Shown here in pieces: positions 24,576 to 33,559 of a stretch of DNA of 64,000 nucleotides. The stretch is from Acidobacteria bacterium RIFCSPLOWO2_12_FULL_66_21. Lineage in GTDB: Bacteria; Acidobacteriota; Vicinamibacteria; Vicinamibacterales; 2-12-FULL-66-21. Position numbers and translations under genes: made by a program. The stretch is taken from positions 112,753 to 176,752 of the forward strand of contig MELC01000038.1 in the NCBI GenBank assembly GCA_001767455.1, written 5' to 3'. The stretch's first letter is position 1, and the number at the start of each line of letters is the position of its first letter. The notes below the pieces were generated by a model that saw only the letters and a list, made by a program, of their open reading frames with translations, was not told where the DNA came from and did no database searches.

Positions 24576-27116
24576 ATGCTTCAGGATCTTCGATACGGCG
24601 CGCGCGTCTTGTGGCAACGGCCCGCCTGGACCGTCCTGGTACTGCTCTCCGTGGCGCTCGGCATCGGCGCGAACACCGCGGTGTTCAGTGCGACCAACGC
24701 GGTGCTGATCCGCAAGCTCCCCGTCGCGGACCCGGACAGCCTCGTGCGCTTTCGGGCCGTCGGCCGCAACGACATGGCGACCGACCGCAACGACTACGGG
24801 AACAACGCGCCGGAAAACAGCGCCGAGGTCAGCGCAACGTTTCCGTATCCGATGTTCGAGGCGTTGCGCAAGGCGAACGAGACGCTGAGCGATCTGATTG
24901 CCGGCGCGCCGTCGAGCACGGTGAACGTGGTCATCGACGGCCGGGCGGAGATTGCAACGGGGTACGTCGCGTCAGGCAACTATCACCAGTTTCTCGGCAT
25001 CGCGGCCATTCGCGGCCGCGCCATCCGTCCCGACGACGACCGGGCGGACGCCACGGCCGTGGCCGTCATCAGCCATGCGTTCTGGACTCGCCGGTTCGGA
25101 CGCGATGAGGCGGCCGTCGGCAGGGTGGTGCAGGCCAACAACACGCCGGTGACAATCGTCGGCGTGCTGCCGCAGGAGTTTACCGGTATCCAAAGGACCG
25201 TCGCGAATTCCCCGGATTTGTCGTTTCCGCTCTCGCTGGTGTCGCGCCTCAACCCGCAGCCTCCGGGCCCTCCAGGTTCGCTCCCGCTGCTGCGCCAGCC
25301 GACGGCGTGGTGGCTGCAGATCATGGGCCGCGTCAAGCCCGGCGTGACACCGCAACAAGTCGAGGCGAACCTCGGCGGCGTCTTCCAGCAGGCCGCGCGG
25401 GACGGCATGAATTCGTTCCTCAGCGCGCTGCCGGCGTCGGAGCGCGACACGACCGAGAACCGGGATCGAACGGGGATCCCGCAACTGCGCGTGACCTCCG
25501 GCGCTCACGGGATTTACGACAATTCCGCGAGCGAGGTGCGGTCGATCGCCATCCTGAGCGCGGTCGTGGCGCTGATCCTGCTGATCGTTTGTGCGAATGT
25601 CGCGAACCTCCTGCTCGCACGCGCGACAACACGCCGGCACGAGATTTCGGTGCGGCTCTCGCTGGGGGGCACCCGGTGGCGATTGATGCGGCAGTTGCTG
25701 ACCGAAAGCCTTCTTCTCTCGCTCTTCGGCGGAGGGCTTGGGATCATCGTCGCTTACTGGGGAAAAGAGCTGCTCCCGGGCGGCGCCGCGACAGCGCCGG
25801 TCGACTGGCGCGTCCTGACGTTCGCCTGGGCACTCTCGGTCGTCACCGGCCTGGTGTTCGGTATCGCGCCCGCGGTTCGCGCCACGGGCGATACCGCCTC
25901 GGCCGCGCTGAAAGAAGGCGGCCGCACGATCGTGGGGTCGCGCGCGCTGCTCGGCAAATCGCTTGTCGTCGTGCAGGTCGCCGTGTCGCTGGTCGTGCTG
26001 GTGGGCGCCGGGCTGTTCCTGCGGACGGTCGACAACCTGCGCCGGGTGGACGTCGGGTTCGATCCGCAGCACCTGGTGCTGTTTCGTGTCAACCCGCAGC
26101 TGAATCGGTACGATTCGACGCGCAGCGCGGCGCTGTACGAACAGATCAGGCAGCGACTGCAGTCCGTTCCCGGCGTTCGGGCCGTGACGCTGTCGAACCC
26201 CCCACTGCTCTCGGGCAGCGTCAGCGGGACGACATTCATCGTGCAGGGCCGGCCCTACCAGCCGGGACCGCACAACGATATTCACCGCGTCCGCATCGCT
26301 CCCAACTTCTTCGAGGCGATGGGCATCCCGCTGGTCGCCGGGCGCGCCTTCAGCGATCGCGACAATACGACCGCGGCCCCGAAGGTCGCGATCATCAACG
26401 AAGCGGCCGCGCGCAACTTCTTCCCCGGAGAGGACCCGCTCGGCCGCCGGTTCGGCGGCAACCCGGAAACGAGCAGCCAGATCGAAGTCGTCGGCATCGT
26501 GCGGAACGTCAAGTACAACGATCTCCGGGCGGACGCGCCACCGACGATGTACGTACCATACGGCCAAGGCAACGTGGGCCCGATGGCGTTCGAGGTGCGG
26601 ACGGCGATCGACCCTGCCGGCACGATTCCGGCGATTCGCGAGGCAGTCCGCCAGGCGGATCCAAACGTGCCGTTGATGGCCGTCTCGACGCAGATCGATC
26701 AGATCGAGCGGAGGTTTGCGCAGGAGCGCATCTTCGCGCGCGCGTATCTGTTGTTTGGCGCGCTCGCGCTGCTGGTCGCGGCGATTGGCCTGTTCGGCTT
26801 GATGTCCTACAGCGTCACGCGGAGAACGAACGAAATCGGCATCCGGATGGCGCTCGGCGCCGAGCGGGCCGCCGTGACGCGGATGATCGTGGGCGAGTCG
26901 CTCGTGATGGTCGCGTTCGGGCTCGCGATCGGGCTCGGGTCGGCCCTCGCAGCCGGGCGCCTGGTCGCCACGCTGCTCTTCGGCCTGGCGCCTTACGATC
27001 CCGCGACGATCGCGCTCGTGATGGCCGTCATGGTTGGCACGTCTTGGATTGCGTGCTACCTGCCCGCCCGCCGCGCCGCCCGCATCGATCCGATGCTGGC
27101 GCTCCGCTACGAATAG
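24576..27116 (+). CDS. ADOP family permease, short form
   Basis: 846 residues. The first block reads MLQDLRYGARVLWQRPAWTV with the helix VLLSVALGIGANTAVFSATN. The large periplasmic domain contains ATGYVASGNYHQFLGIAAI and VVQANNTPVTIVGVLPQEF; the middle carries LIVCANVANLLLARATTRR, HEISVRLSLGGTRWRL. The second half has VRIAPNFFEAMGIPLVAG, NEIGIRMALGAERAAVTRM and the terminal YLPARRAARIDPMLALRYE. The gene is divergent from the ABC exporter pair and ends just before a large hairpin. The substrate and energy partner are not evident from context. Confidence 0.94.
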   Translation: MLQDLRYGARVLWQRPAWTVLVLLSVALGIGANTAVFSATNAVLIRKLPVADPDSLVRFRAVGRNDMATDRNDYGNNAPENSAEVSATFPYPMFEALRKANETLSDLIAGAPSSTVNVVIDGRAEIATGYVASGNYHQFLGIAAIRGRAIRPDDDRADATAVAVISHAFWTRRFGRDEAAVGRVVQANNTPVTIVGVLPQEFTGIQRTVANSPDLSFPLSLVSRLNPQPPGPPGSLPLLRQPTAWWLQIMGRVKPGVTPQQVEANLGGVFQQAARDGMNSFLSALPASERDTTENRDRTGIPQLRVTSGAHGIYDNSASEVRSIAILSAVVALILLIVCANVANLLLARATTRRHEISVRLSLGGTRWRLMRQLLTESLLLSLFGGGLGIIVAYWGKELLPGGAATAPVDWRVLTFAWALSVVTGLVFGIAPAVRATGDTASAALKEGGRTIVGSRALLGKSLVVVQVAVSLVVLVGAGLFLRTVDNLRRVDVGFDPQHLVLFRVNPQLNRYDSTRSAALYEQIRQRLQSVPGVRAVTLSNPPLLSGSVSGTTFIVQGRPYQPGPHNDIHRVRIAPNFFEAMGIPLVAGRAFSDRDNTTAAPKVAIINEAAARNFFPGEDPLGRRFGGNPETSSQIEVVGIVRNVKYNDLRADAPPTMYVPYGQGNVGPMAFEVRTAIDPAGTIPAIREAVRQADPNVPLMAVSTQIDQIERRFAQERIFARAYLLFGALALLVAAIGLFGLMSYSVTRRTNEIGIRMALGAERAAVTRMIVGESLVMVAFGLAIGLGSALAAGRLVATLLFGLAPYDPATIALVMAVMVGTSWIACYLPARRAARIDPMLALRYE

Positions 27117-27179
27117 CGCAACTCCAAGTTCAAACTTCAAACTCCAAACTTCAAACTTCACACTTCAAACGTCAAACGG

Positions 27180-27225
27180 CCAACTCCCAATCCCAAACGG
27201 CCGGGAATTGGGGCTGGGAGGTTGG
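27180..27225. terminator. Candidate bidirectional terminator hairpin
   Basis: Between convergent genes, CCAACTCCCAATCCCAA pairs with TTGGGGCTGGGAGGTTGG across a short GC-rich loop (three paired blocks of five, four and five bases). It is flanked by tandem CAAACTTC-type words on the left and their complements (GGAGTTTGGCGTTTGGCG) on the right, which extend the stem. Confidence 0.5.
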
Positions 27226-27260
27226 AGTTTGGCGTTTGGCGTTGACGCCGGCGCGCAGCG

Positions 27261-29186
27261 CTACCTTAACACCTGCTCCTCCGCGTCCGCCGCCGTCGTT
27301 TCCATCTGCCGGCGGACCATGCCGTGGTAGAGCCCCTGCGCGAGCATGAGCTCCTCGTGCGTCCCGCGTTCGACGACGCGCCCGTCGTCCATCAGGAGAA
27401 TGAGGTCCGCGCGCCGCACCGTCGAGAGGCGGTGCGCGATGACGAAGGTCGTCCGGCCCGCCAGCAGCGTCGCCATCGAAGCCTGAATGAGCTGCTCGCT
27501 CTCGGTGTCGAGATTGCTGGTGGCCTCGTCCAGGATCAGGATCTGCGGCGAGGCGAGAATCGCGCGCGCGATCGCCAGGCGCTGCTGCTGCCCGCCTGAC
27601 AGCTTCACGCCGCGTTCGCCGACGAACGTGCCGTAGCCGTCGGGCAGTTTCGCGATGAACTCGTGCGCGTTGGCGCGGCGCGCGGCGTCCTCGATCTCGG
27701 CGTCGGTGACGTCGTGGCGGGCGTAGGCGATGTTGTCGCGCACCGATCCGTCGAAGAGGAACACGTCCTGCTGCACGATGGCGAGGAGATCGCGATACGT
27801 GCGCAGGCGGAACTCGCGGATGTCCGTACCGTTCAGAAGGATCCGTCCACGGGTCGGATCGTGGAACCGCGCGACGAGGTCGGTGACCGTCGTCTTGCCG
27901 GCGCCGCTGCGGCCGACGAGCGCGACGACGGTGCCGCCCGGCACGGTCACGTTGAAATCGCGCACGACCGGCAGCCCCTCGCGGTACTCGAACTCGACCT
28001 CCTCGAACCGGATCTCGCGCACCTCGCGCGGCGCGTCCACCGCATCCGGCCGATCCGGCTTGTCGTCCTCCATCCCCAGCACCTCGAACACGCGCTCCAT
28101 GGCCGCGAGCGAGCGCTGCAGCTCGGAGAACGAGTTCACGAGCTGCCACACCGGGTTCAGCAGCAGGAACGTGTACCACTGGAACGCCATGATGTCGCCG
28201 ATCGACGCGCGGCCGGCGAGGTTCAGATAGCCGCCGTACCACACGATGACGACGTTGACGATGCCGAGCAGGAGACTCCAGGCGCTCCAGAGCACCATTT
28301 CGCGGCGCTGGGCGAAGAGCTCCTTCCGCAGCACCGTGTGCCGACCGACCATGTAGGAGCCCAGCTCGCGCACCTCGCGGCCGAACGCGCGCACGACGCG
28401 GATGCCGGAGAACGTCTCGCCCACGCGACCGTCGATCACTTCCGCATCCTTGCGGACCGATCGGTAGATCGGCCGGATGCGCCGCGCGAAGGTCAGGCTC
28501 ATGACCATCACGCCGGGAATGATCGCCAGCGCCGTCAGCGCGAGCCGCCAGTTCAGCGACAGGAGGATCCCGACCGCGATGATCAGGCGGATGACCGAGA
28601 TGGACGGCGACACGACCGCCATCTGCATCAGCCCGGTCGTCGTGTCCACGTCGCCCGTGAGGCGCGAGAGGATGCCGCCGGTCTTCATGTCCCAGAGCTT
28701 CGGGAGCGGCAGGTGCAGCAGGCGATCGTAGAGCGATCGCCGGAGCGACAGCATGACGCGCACGTTGAGGAGGCGCTGGCGGTAGTCCTTGAGGACGCCG
28801 ACGAGGGCGGAGACCAGGATGACGCCGAGGAACACCACGCCGGCCAGATTGAGTCGTGTGAGCCGCGTGGCGGCGTCGAGCGCGGTATTCAGCAGGACGC
28901 GGTCGATCATGAACCGCATGAAGAGCGGTTCGGCCATCTGGAGGCCCGCGGTGACGAGCGCGAGCAGGAAGACGGCGCCGACCTGATAGCGGTGCGGCTT
29001 CAGCCAGCGCAGGTAGTCGTGCAGGTACTCGCGCCGCTTGCCCTTCGGGAGGACGCCCCGGGGCTCCTCGGAATTCTCGTCGTCTTTCTTCTGGTCCTTG
29101 GTCTCGCCGGCCTCGTCGAGGCGGCGCAGGCGGTAGTCCTGGACGAACGTCCGGTATCGGCGGCGCGAGGAGACGGCTTCAGGCAC
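27261..29186 (-). CDS. ABC exporter (MsbA/LmrA-like, homodimer type)
   Basis: 641 residues. A charged N-terminal extension of about 60 residues (EAGETKDQKKDDENSEEPRG) precedes six membrane helices between about 70 and 340. The ATPase has Walker A GRSGAGKTT near residue 427, Q-loop VQQDVFLFDG, the canonical signature KLSGGQQQRLAIARAI, Walker B ILILDEATSNLD and H-loop IAHRLST. All catalytic elements are intact, so a homodimer with two active sites is expected, unlike the heterodimeric pair at 20.6-24.2 kb. Family members flip lipid A-like lipids or drugs outward. The gene stands alone, 96 bases after the TonB receptor gene's end. Confidence 0.93.
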   Translation of the reverse strand: MPEAVSSRRRYRTFVQDYRLRRLDEAGETKDQKKDDENSEEPRGVLPKGKRREYLHDYLRWLKPHRYQVGAVFLLALVTAGLQMAEPLFMRFMIDRVLLNTALDAATRLTRLNLAGVVFLGVILVSALVGVLKDYRQRLLNVRVMLSLRRSLYDRLLHLPLPKLWDMKTGGILSRLTGDVDTTTGLMQMAVVSPSISVIRLIIAVGILLSLNWRLALTALAIIPGVMVMSLTFARRIRPIYRSVRKDAEVIDGRVGETFSGIRVVRAFGREVRELGSYMVGRHTVLRKELFAQRREMVLWSAWSLLLGIVNVVIVWYGGYLNLAGRASIGDIMAFQWYTFLLLNPVWQLVNSFSELQRSLAAMERVFEVLGMEDDKPDRPDAVDAPREVREIRFEEVEFEYREGLPVVRDFNVTVPGGTVVALVGRSGAGKTTVTDLVARFHDPTRGRILLNGTDIREFRLRTYRDLLAIVQQDVFLFDGSVRDNIAYARHDVTDAEIEDAARRANAHEFIAKLPDGYGTFVGERGVKLSGGQQQRLAIARAILASPQILILDEATSNLDTESEQLIQASMATLLAGRTTFVIAHRLSTVRRADLILLMDDGRVVERGTHEELMLAQGLYHGMVRRQMETTAADAEEQVLR

Positions 29187-29282
29187 GCACCTCCGATTCT
29201 ACGGGCGAACCGGCGTTCTCGATCCCGCCCTCTTAGCTCAGGTGGACGATGAAGCAAGCCGGTAGCTGGTAGCGTCGCACCG

Positions 29283-31406
29283 TTAGAAGCGAAACCGGAC
29301 TCCGCCATTCACATTCCGGCCTTCCAGCGGTGCCCAGGCGTCAACGGTCCAGCGTCCGTCCGGTGCGCGCGACGGGCGGATGAGCGGATCCCACCGTGTC
29401 TGCCTGACGCCGGTCAGGTTCTCGCCGTTGACGAAGAGCCGCACCCGCCCGAGCTGCCGTTCCACGAGCAGACCGACAACCGCATACGGGCGGCTCGTCT
29501 CGCGGAAGGGATTCTCTTCGAGCCGCTGGACGCCCGTGTAGTAGAACTCCACGCCCACGCGCCCCACGTCTTCGCGCTCCCACATGCCGACGAGGCCCGC
29601 TGAGTGGCGCGGCGTCAGCGGCGCCTGCCGGCGAGCGTCTCCCTCCTGCTCCAGCGCCTGGACGTACGTGTACGTCGCGGTGACGGCGTACGGTTCGCGG
29701 CGCAGCGCGCCGAACAGTTCGACGCCGAGATTGGTGGTGGGCTCGGACAGGTTCGTCAGCACCAGCCCGCGCGAGCGGTCGGCGTCAATGGGGTGGCGGA
29801 TTCGCGAGCCGAACAGGGTCACGGTGTACGACAGCGGACCGTCGGTCCGGCTGACGTCCAGCGACGTGCTGCGGCCTTCTTCGGCCCGCAGTCGCCCTGG
29901 AACGACCAGTCGCGAGAGTCCCGCGGCCTCGGTCTCCTCGGTCAGCGGCGACGGACCGAAGAAGCCGGTCCCGACAGACACCCGGCTCGTCCACGCGCCG
30001 GATCGCAGGAGCGCCGAGAGTCGCGGACTGAAAAACGTACCGTACTCACTGTGGCGATCGACGCGGCCGCTTGCGCTGAGCGACAACCACTTCGCGACGT
30101 CGATGTCGTCCTGCACGAACGCGCCGGGGACGGTGAACGTGTACGCAAACTGTGGAAGATCTGTCGGGCGGTACGCGTCCCGTTCGATCGCGGCGCCGGC
30201 GACGAGCGTGTGGCGCCCGGCCGGTGCGCGAACGGTCATCTCACCGAACACCGTCTCGTGCCGGTCCCGCTCGCGGACGTCGCCGAACTGGTGATCGTGC
30301 CGCTGGCCCATGACGGCCCCACGTGCGCTGACCAGGTATCGCTGCCGCAAAAGAACCTGGGCGACAACGCCCGCATCCACGCGCCGCGTGTTCAGCGTTT
30401 CGCGAAATGCTGCACCCCCGGGCGCGCCTCCGCCTTCGCGATCCTCCGCCGTCAGTCCGGCCGTCGCGAAGAAGGTCCGGCCCTTGCCGTCGTCCCAGAA
30501 CAGGCGCGGGCGTACGACGCCGCGCGAGTACCCGGGTAAGTCCGACCAGGTATCGTCGTTGACGTCGGTCTCCTCCTGCCAGTGGCCACTCCCGATCGCC
30601 GTGAAGGCCCAGCCCCGCTTCGCGGGCGTCGCATACCACCCGACAGCGTCCGTGGCGCCGCGCGTCGAGCGGTTCACCAGGAGTTCACGTTGTGTTTCCG
30701 GCGCTGGACGTCTGGAGATCAGGTTCACGACGCCGCCCATCGCGCCGGCGCCATACAACGAGGACGCGACGCCCTTGATCACTTCGACCTGTCCGAGGTC
30801 CATGGGTGGAATCTGGAGCAGACCGAGACCGCCGACTTCGCCGAAGAGCGGCAGGCCGTCCGAGAAGAACCGCGTATAGCGCCCGCGCATCCCCTGGATG
30901 CGGACGCTGGCGGCGCCGAGCGACGGCGAGGTCGTCTGCACGCGCATGCCGCCCATCTCGTTCAACATCATCACGATGTCCCCGGGCGTCATCAGCATCT
31001 TCTCCTCGATCTCCTCCCGTGCAAGTACCTCGACGCGCATGGGCTGATCCTCGAGACGCTTGTCCGTCCGCGTGGCCGAGACGGTCACCTCCTCCTCGTG
31101 CGTGGGCGGCCGCTCCAGTGCGATGACGACGTACTGGGTCTGTCCAGGCTGAACCACAACGCTCGTCGTCGCGGGCAGGAACCCTTCCTTGACCGCGGTG
31201 ATCGCAATCGTGCCCGGTCGCACGGTCACGGACACCGAGCCGGTGGCGCTCGTCGCATGGGTCGTTCCGTTGACGACGACGGCAGCGCCGGCGACGGGCG
31301 CCGAATCGAACCGTACGTCGACCTGGATCACGGCGGACGGCTGCGCGAAGGCCGTCGAGGCGCAGATGCAGCACAGAAGGAAGACGAGTCGCGGCCACGT
31401 GAACAT
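29283..31406 (-). CDS. TonB-dependent outer membrane receptor
   Basis: 707 residues with a signal peptide (MFTWPRLVFLLCCICASTAF). Residues about 25-100 are a carboxypeptidase-regulatory-like sandwich (PVAGAAVVVNGTTHATSA, ITAVKEGFLPATTSVVVQPG). The TonB-box region EEEVTVSATRTDKRLEDQP leads into the plug (PGDIVMMLNEMGGMRVQTTS, SVRIQGMRGRYTRFFSDGLP, QVEVIKGVASSLYGAGAMGG, NLISRRP). The rest is a 22-strand barrel ending in the aromatic strand VNGGVRFRF. The plug and barrel resemble colicin I/vitamin B12-type receptors. It would import a scarce ligand such as a siderophore, vitamin or sugar. No periplasmic binding or permease genes are nearby to specify it. Confidence 0.93.
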   Translation of the reverse strand: MFTWPRLVFLLCCICASTAFAQPSAVIQVDVRFDSAPVAGAAVVVNGTTHATSATGSVSVTVRPGTIAITAVKEGFLPATTSVVVQPGQTQYVVIALERPPTHEEEVTVSATRTDKRLEDQPMRVEVLAREEIEEKMLMTPGDIVMMLNEMGGMRVQTTSPSLGAASVRIQGMRGRYTRFFSDGLPLFGEVGGLGLLQIPPMDLGQVEVIKGVASSLYGAGAMGGVVNLISRRPAPETQRELLVNRSTRGATDAVGWYATPAKRGWAFTAIGSGHWQEETDVNDDTWSDLPGYSRGVVRPRLFWDDGKGRTFFATAGLTAEDREGGGAPGGAAFRETLNTRRVDAGVVAQVLLRQRYLVSARGAVMGQRHDHQFGDVRERDRHETVFGEMTVRAPAGRHTLVAGAAIERDAYRPTDLPQFAYTFTVPGAFVQDDIDVAKWLSLSASGRVDRHSEYGTFFSPRLSALLRSGAWTSRVSVGTGFFGPSPLTEETEAAGLSRLVVPGRLRAEEGRSTSLDVSRTDGPLSYTVTLFGSRIRHPIDADRSRGLVLTNLSEPTTNLGVELFGALRREPYAVTATYTYVQALEQEGDARRQAPLTPRHSAGLVGMWEREDVGRVGVEFYYTGVQRLEENPFRETSRPYAVVGLLVERQLGRVRLFVNGENLTGVRQTRWDPLIRPSRAPDGRWTVDAWAPLEGRNVNGGVRFRF

Positions 31407-31531
31407 CCCGCCGACCGTACACGCGACACCGCAGGCCAGTCAAGGGACCGCGCCAGCGAACGAAACCATTCGCCTCCTGCTGCGTTTTGGCTCTCAGGGC
31501 GCGTCGCAAATCAACCGCGGCCTCTGGTAGC

Positions 31532-31580
31532 GCAGGCCTTCAGGCCTGCCAAACGGCCGCGGGCAGCCCTAAGGGGCTGC
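31532..31580. repeat. Inverted pair of interspersed palindromes
   Basis: A forward copy (GCAGGCCTTCAGGCCTGC, 31532-31549, preceded by GGTAGC) is followed 13 bases later by a reverse copy (GCAGCCCTAAGGGGCTGC, 31563-31580, followed by GCTACAG). The pair as a whole is also inverted, giving a double-hairpin of the kind seen for REP doublets. It sits in the gap 31407-31636, where I see no gene. Confidence 0.8.
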
Positions 31581-31636
31581 GCTACAGGTAATCCCGCAAC
31601 GCGCGAGCGCCCCGCGATTCCGAGGGGGAGGACCCG

Positions 31637-31846
31637 ATGGGGCTGCCCGTGCTCAGCTTGGTGGTGACGGCGATTCTCTGGTGCGGACCGGCGGCTCCGG
31701 AGGGCAGGCAGCAGCTCACCTCCGGTCCGAAAGACGTCACGCTCGACAACGGGACGGTTGTGCGGGTCGAAGCAGGCGAACTCGAGGTCCCGGAGAGCAG
31801 GCGAAGGCCTATGGCCGAGATCAGGTCCAAGACACCCGTTCAGTAG
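31637..31846 (+). pseudogene. N-terminal stub of a secreted alpha/beta hydrolase
   Basis: 69 codons. A signal peptide (MGLPVLSLVVTAILW) is followed by KDVTLDNGTVVRVEAGELEV and PESRRRP. That order (strand, GT-V-AE-GELEVPE-R) is the conserved entry of secreted alpha/beta-fold hydrolases of the prolyl-aminopeptidase/tripeptidyl type, which normally continue with the catalytic domain for another 400 residues. Here the frame ends after eleven unrelated codons and runs into the end of the FHA regulator gene. It is therefore a decayed remnant. The assignment rests on one motif. Confidence 0.5.
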
Positions 31847-32483
31847 GTGGAGCACCGACGTCCGACCACTCACGGAATACGGCCCGCTCGGAACCAAACG
31901 TCACCGTGGTTCCGTCAATTAGAGGATGCGGCGCCGCGATCCGCGTCCCGTTCACGTACGTCCCGTTGGTGCTCCCGCAATCCCCGACCGTGGCGCGTCC
32001 GTCCGCGATCACGATGCGCGCGTGCACCCGCGAGACGCTGCTGGCATCGACCCAGACATCGCTTTCGGGGTGCCGCCCGACGACGTTTTCTCCCTCCGCG
32101 AGCGGCAGGATCAGGTCCCGCCATGTCAGCCACCAGCGGCACGACCGATGGGCCGGCGCGCCGGCGGGCGCCGCAAGCTGCTCTGCGTTCCCGCAGAACC
32201 GGTAGCCCCGCCGCGACACCGTGGCGATGTACTTCGGCGATTTCGGGTTGTCGCCGAGCGCCTTTCGGATCTCCGCGGCGGCGTTTCCAAGGTTTGCCTC
32301 GAGGACGACCGCGTCGGGCCAGAGGAGATCCTGCAGCTCCGTCTTCGTAACGAGCGCCGGCCGCCGTTCGAGCAGGATCTGCAGCAGGTCGAACGACTTG
32401 GGCGAAACGTGGACCGGCCGGCCGGCCTGCAGCAGCTCACGGGTCGCCGAGTCGAAGACGAACGCGTCAAAGCGGACTCTCAT
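31821..32483 (-). CDS. Winged-helix transcriptional regulator fused to an FHA domain
   Basis: 220 residues from an ATG at 32483 (a TTG five codons earlier is less likely). Residues 1-95 form an OmpR/CadC-type winged helix: FDAFVFDSATRELLQAGRPV, SPKSFDLLQILLERRPALVT, then LGNAAAEIRKALGDNPKSPK and YIATVSRRGYRF. Residues about 130-205 are a forkhead-associated domain with the phospho-threonine pocket residues GRHPESDVWV, SVSRVHARI and STNGTYVNGTRI. FHA domains bind phospho-threonine, so the DNA-binding activity is probably steered by a Ser/Thr kinase. The gene is divergent from, and 120 bases away from, the FHA/PP2C/kinase operon, making that kinase the natural partner. Confidence 0.88.
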   Translation of the reverse strand: MRVRFDAFVFDSATRELLQAGRPVHVSPKSFDLLQILLERRPALVTKTELQDLLWPDAVVLEANLGNAAAEIRKALGDNPKSPKYIATVSRRGYRFCGNAEQLAAPAGAPAHRSCRWWLTWRDLILPLAEGENVVGRHPESDVWVDASSVSRVHARIVIADGRATVGDCGSTNGTYVNGTRIAAPHPLIDGTTVTFGSERAVFREWSDVGAPPTERVSWT

Positions 32484-32603
32484 CGCGAATCTGTGCAACG
32501 GTTATGGTTTCCCTGAGACATGGCCCGACCGCCCACCCATAATAGCAACACGGAAACACGGAAACACGGAAGGACACGGACCGAAGGCACGGAAGGGCAC
32601 GCA

Positions 32604-33464
32604 ATGGGTCAGACAGTGAAAGCGCCCGACGGGTTGAGCATCTGGAATGCGATGCGCGAAGAGCTGATGCTGAACCTCTATCCGCTGCCGTACACGACGC
32701 TGCCGCCCACGATCTTCTACGTGTACCTGCACCCCGCCGACTTCGATCGGATCGAGGGGATCGTGCACGAACTGGTCGCCCAACTGCAACGAAAGCTCAA
32801 CGACGAGGTGCGGAAGATCAATCAGGGGCGCGAGAAATCAGGCGGGATGCTGTCGCGCCTGATCGCGCAGGAGGAGGCGCCGCCCATCGCAGTGCCCCCC
32901 GGCGGCTGGGAAGTGCACGTCAACGCGGACAGAAACGGCACGCTCCAGCCGGGCCACCTCGGGATCGATTCGACGCTGCCGCTCCCGGCGCCGCTCGAAT
33001 TCGGCGGGCCGGCCACCACGCGCATCGTCAAATCCGTGCTCACGGAAACGGGCCGCAGCAGCACGACGATCGAGGTCGTTCCCGCCTCCGCCGCCAACGC
33101 GGACCTGCGCGAGCGGGCAACGCTGATCTATGACGACGATCAGGGACACCACACCTTCAGCATGCGCAAGGAGACCCTTTCGGTCGGCCGCGGCGGAAGC
33201 TCGGTCTGGATCGACGTCCAGGTGATCACCTCGCCGCAGGTATCGCGCGAGCACTTCCGGCTCCGCCGCGACCGGTCCGGCCGGTTCTTCATCCAGGACG
33301 TCAGCAGCTGGGGGACGTCGGTCAACGACGTGCGGATCCCCGCCGCGGTGAAAGGGCCCGATGGGGTGCTCAGACCCGGCGCGGAACACGAGCTCGTCTC
33401 GCCGGCCCGCATCGATCTCGCCGGCGCGCTGGTGATGCTGTTCGAGGCCAAGCCGCTCACATGA
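32604..33464 (+). CDS. FHA-domain protein with FhaA-like (DUF3662-like) N-terminal domain
   Basis: 286 residues; the ATG at 32604 follows GGAAGG, and the upstream in-frame codons are repeat DNA. Residues 15-75 (IWNAMREELMLNLYPLPYTT, FYVYLHPADFDRIEGIVHEL) resemble the N-terminal domain of actinobacterial FhaA. A linker follows, and residues about 205-285 form an FHA domain: LSVGRGGSSVWIDVQVITSP, QVSREHFRLRRD, SSWGTSVNDVRIP. FhaA-type proteins read kinase phosphorylation and hold cell-wall factors. This is the first gene of an operon whose next genes are a membrane peptide, PP2C phosphatase, kinase and SEDS-PBP. The stop overlaps the next start (ATGA). Confidence 0.85.
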   Translation: MGQTVKAPDGLSIWNAMREELMLNLYPLPYTTLPPTIFYVYLHPADFDRIEGIVHELVAQLQRKLNDEVRKINQGREKSGGMLSRLIAQEEAPPIAVPPGGWEVHVNADRNGTLQPGHLGIDSTLPLPAPLEFGGPATTRIVKSVLTETGRSSTTIEVVPASAANADLRERATLIYDDDQGHHTFSMRKETLSVGRGGSSVWIDVQVITSPQVSREHFRLRRDRSGRFFIQDVSSWGTSVNDVRIPAAVKGPDGVLRPGAEHELVSPARIDLAGALVMLFEAKPLT

Positions 33465-33559
33465 CGACGTTGTACTGGCTGCACTTCGTCTTTCTCGCGG
33501 CGCTCGTCGCCGCCCTCGCGTGCCTGCTCTGGCTTGCGCGGGTATACGACCGTGGCTGA
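33461..33559 (+). CDS. 32-residue membrane peptide in the kinase operon
   Basis: A 33-codon gene overlaps the FHA gene by four bases (ATGA) and overlaps the GTG start of the phosphatase gene by eight bases. The product is one hydrophobic helix (FVFLAALVAALACLLWLA) with a short polar head (MTTLYWLH) and a basic tail (RVYDRG). Being wedged between two operon genes with overlaps at both ends strongly suggests real translation. It may simply couple ribosomes from one gene to the next, or serve as a membrane subunit. No family is recognised. Confidence 0.6.
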   Translation: MTTLYWLHFVFLAALVAALACLLWLARVYDRG

